A DNA stretch of 64,000 nucleotides, from the NCBI RefSeq assembly GCF_017963645.1, contig NZ_JAGMWN010000003.1:62001-126000 (forward strand), written 5' to 3'. This DNA comes from Marivibrio halodurans (lineage in GTDB: Bacteria > Pseudomonadota > Alphaproteobacteria > UBA8366 > Aestuariispiraceae). Every line of letters begins with the position of its first letter. Position 1 is the first letter of the stretch. A program made the position numbers and the translations under genes. Positions 63,265-64,000 of the stretch are shown here, piece after piece. Under the pieces are notes generated by a model. The model did not search any database. It saw only the letters and a program-made list of their open reading frames with translations, and was not told the origin of the DNA.

Positions 63265-63379
63265 CGGGGACGGCTCCCTGCTACTTGATCCTGCCTCGTG
63301 CCGGCCACTCTATGCGGGCACGCCCGCCCTGACCAGAGGCACAACCGCGCGCATCCCGCGCCCCTGTCTCATATAGAGA

Positions 63380-63411
63380 AACGGCGCGCGAAGTTCCCTC
63401 CGCGCGCCGTT
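63380..63411 (-). terminator. Terminator of the polyamine-type ABC permease gene
   Basis: AACGGCGCGCG and CGCGCGCCGTT form a perfect 11-bp stem with a 10-base loop. On the minus strand it is followed by TTTCTCTAT. It lies 25 bases beyond the permease stop codon. Confidence 0.85.
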
Positions 63412-63436
63412 CGAGGATATTCCTCCACCGCGAAAA

Positions 63437-64000
63437 TCAACCGGGCGAGAGCCCGCGCAGCCTCTCGTTGCGCCGACGCAGCAACTCCAACGTGGTCAAC
63501 AGCACGATCGACAGACAGACCAGGAGTGTCGCCACGGCAAGGATCGTCGGACTGATCTGCTCACGGATACCCGACCACATCTGGATCGGCGCCGTGCGCT
63601 GCTCCGGCCCGGAGATGAAGAGCACGACCACGATCTCGTCGAAGGAAGTGATGAAGGCGAAGAGCGCGCCCGAGATCACCCCCGGCGTCACCAGCGGCAG
63701 GATCACCTTGAAGAAGGTCCGGATCGGCGGCGCGCCCAGATTGGCCGCGGCCCGCGTCAAGGAATGGTCGAACCCCATGAGGGTCGAGGTCACCGTGATC
63801 ACGACGAAGGGCGTGCCCAGGGCCGCATGGGCCAGGATCACACCGATATAGGTCTGCACCAGATTGATCTTCGAGTAGAAGAAAAACATAGCCGCCGCCG
63901 AGATGATGAGCGGCACGATCATCGGCGAGATCAACAAGCCCATCACCACGCTGCGATAGGGCATGTAGCGGCTGGAGAGCCCCAGAGCCGCAACCGTTCC
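63437..64000 (-). CDS. ABC transporter permease, PotC/polyamine type (partial)
   Basis: The reading frame continues off the right edge of the window, so only the last about 188 residues are seen. Visible are spans LLISPMIVPLIISAAAMFFF and LAHAALGTPFVVITVTSTL, the EAA loop LTRAAANLGAPPIRTFFKVILP and FITSFDEIVVVLFISG, typical of PotC/PotI-like permeases. The end of an operon whose other genes lie outside. It is distinct from the potC gene at 24.6 kb. Confidence 0.9.
   Translation of the reverse strand, partial: GTVAALGLSSRYMPYRSVVMGLLISPMIVPLIISAAAMFFFYSKINLVQTYIGVILAHAALGTPFVVITVTSTLMGFDHSLTRAAANLGAPPIRTFFKVILPLVTPGVISGALFAFITSFDEIVVVLFISGPEQRTAPIQMWSGIREQISPTILAVATLLVCLSIVLLTTLELLRRRNERLRGLSPG

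Overview
The window is high-GC bacterial chromosome, almost certainly from a motile alphaproteobacterium. Lineage markers are a GcrA-type cell-cycle regulator with a GANTC-rich upstream region, a DUF2794 protein, a MotA plus two MotB stator set, and a MocR-controlled omega-aminotransferase. The mix of ABC uptake systems, PQQ-style CXnCW rhodanese and TPR-BamB-Der operon would fit a Rhodospirillales-like organism, but that is inference. No phage, transposase or CRISPR array is visible; most of the window is ordinary core and accessory metabolism.

Layout. 1-3.9 kb: orphan receiver protein, lipoprotein, O-methyltransferase, rhodanese-like lipoprotein, GNAT. 3.9-9.7 kb: a five-gene dipeptide/oligopeptide ABC operon (substrate-binding protein, two permeases, two ATPases) on the minus strand with a perfect 17-bp hairpin after the binding-protein gene. 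9.9 kb: tRNA-His. 10-16.8 kb: aminotransferase, a fused AmmeMemoRadiSam B-A gene divergent from its radical SAM partner, ABM monooxygenase, dimethylarginine hydrolase family enzyme, YedK/HMCES-type DNA-protein crosslink enzyme, CDP-alcohol phosphatidyltransferase. 17-20.3 kb: aerobic ribonucleotide reductase nrdAB behind two NrdR boxes and a DnaA box. 20.4-27.6 kb: polyamine block (omega-aminotransferase, MocR regulator, potABC plus binding protein). 27.7-31.2 kb: acetate kinase, CBS protein and two tandem HD-GYP proteins. 31.3-33 kb: rplM-rpsI and a thioesterase. 33.2-36.3 kb: enoyl-CoA hydratase, CoA-binding protein, a small repeat-bearing membrane protein, a FemAB/GNAT-like protein and hisI. 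36.4-43 kb: triple-PAS soluble chemoreceptor, LysE and MFS exporters, sulfurtransferase, double-GNAT protein, flavin reductase. 43-47 kb: membrane-tethered methyltransferase and motA-motB-motB. 47-51.4 kb: a divergent UMP-kinase paralogue, a gamma-glutamyltransferase-family enzyme, an AI-2E-family permease and gcrA. 51.8-57.4 kb: zinc-ribbon protein, DUF2794 protein, lipoprotein, TPR-bamB-der outer-membrane assembly/ribosome operon, lipoprotein. 57.5-64 kb: CbpA co-chaperone, glycine-zipper lipoprotein, pdxH, cation efflux protein, SDR, sulfotransferase-like gene in an AT-richer patch, PadR-like regulator and the start of another polyamine-type ABC operon running off the window.

The most unusual signal is not a gene. 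Three imperfect-palindrome elements (3212-3350, 38200-38342, 49548-49720) each sit exactly between convergent genes and overlap or abut the stop codon of the minus-strand gene. Two share long terminal inverted repeats. The third has quite different outer arms but a recognisably homologous inner body, including a common GGCYAGGAGCGC box. They look like a modular family of small non-autonomous repeats that may also act as bidirectional terminators. Starts given here are often internal to the longest open frame and were chosen from ribosome-binding sites, lipoboxes or family N-termini; they are stated as choices where doubtful.
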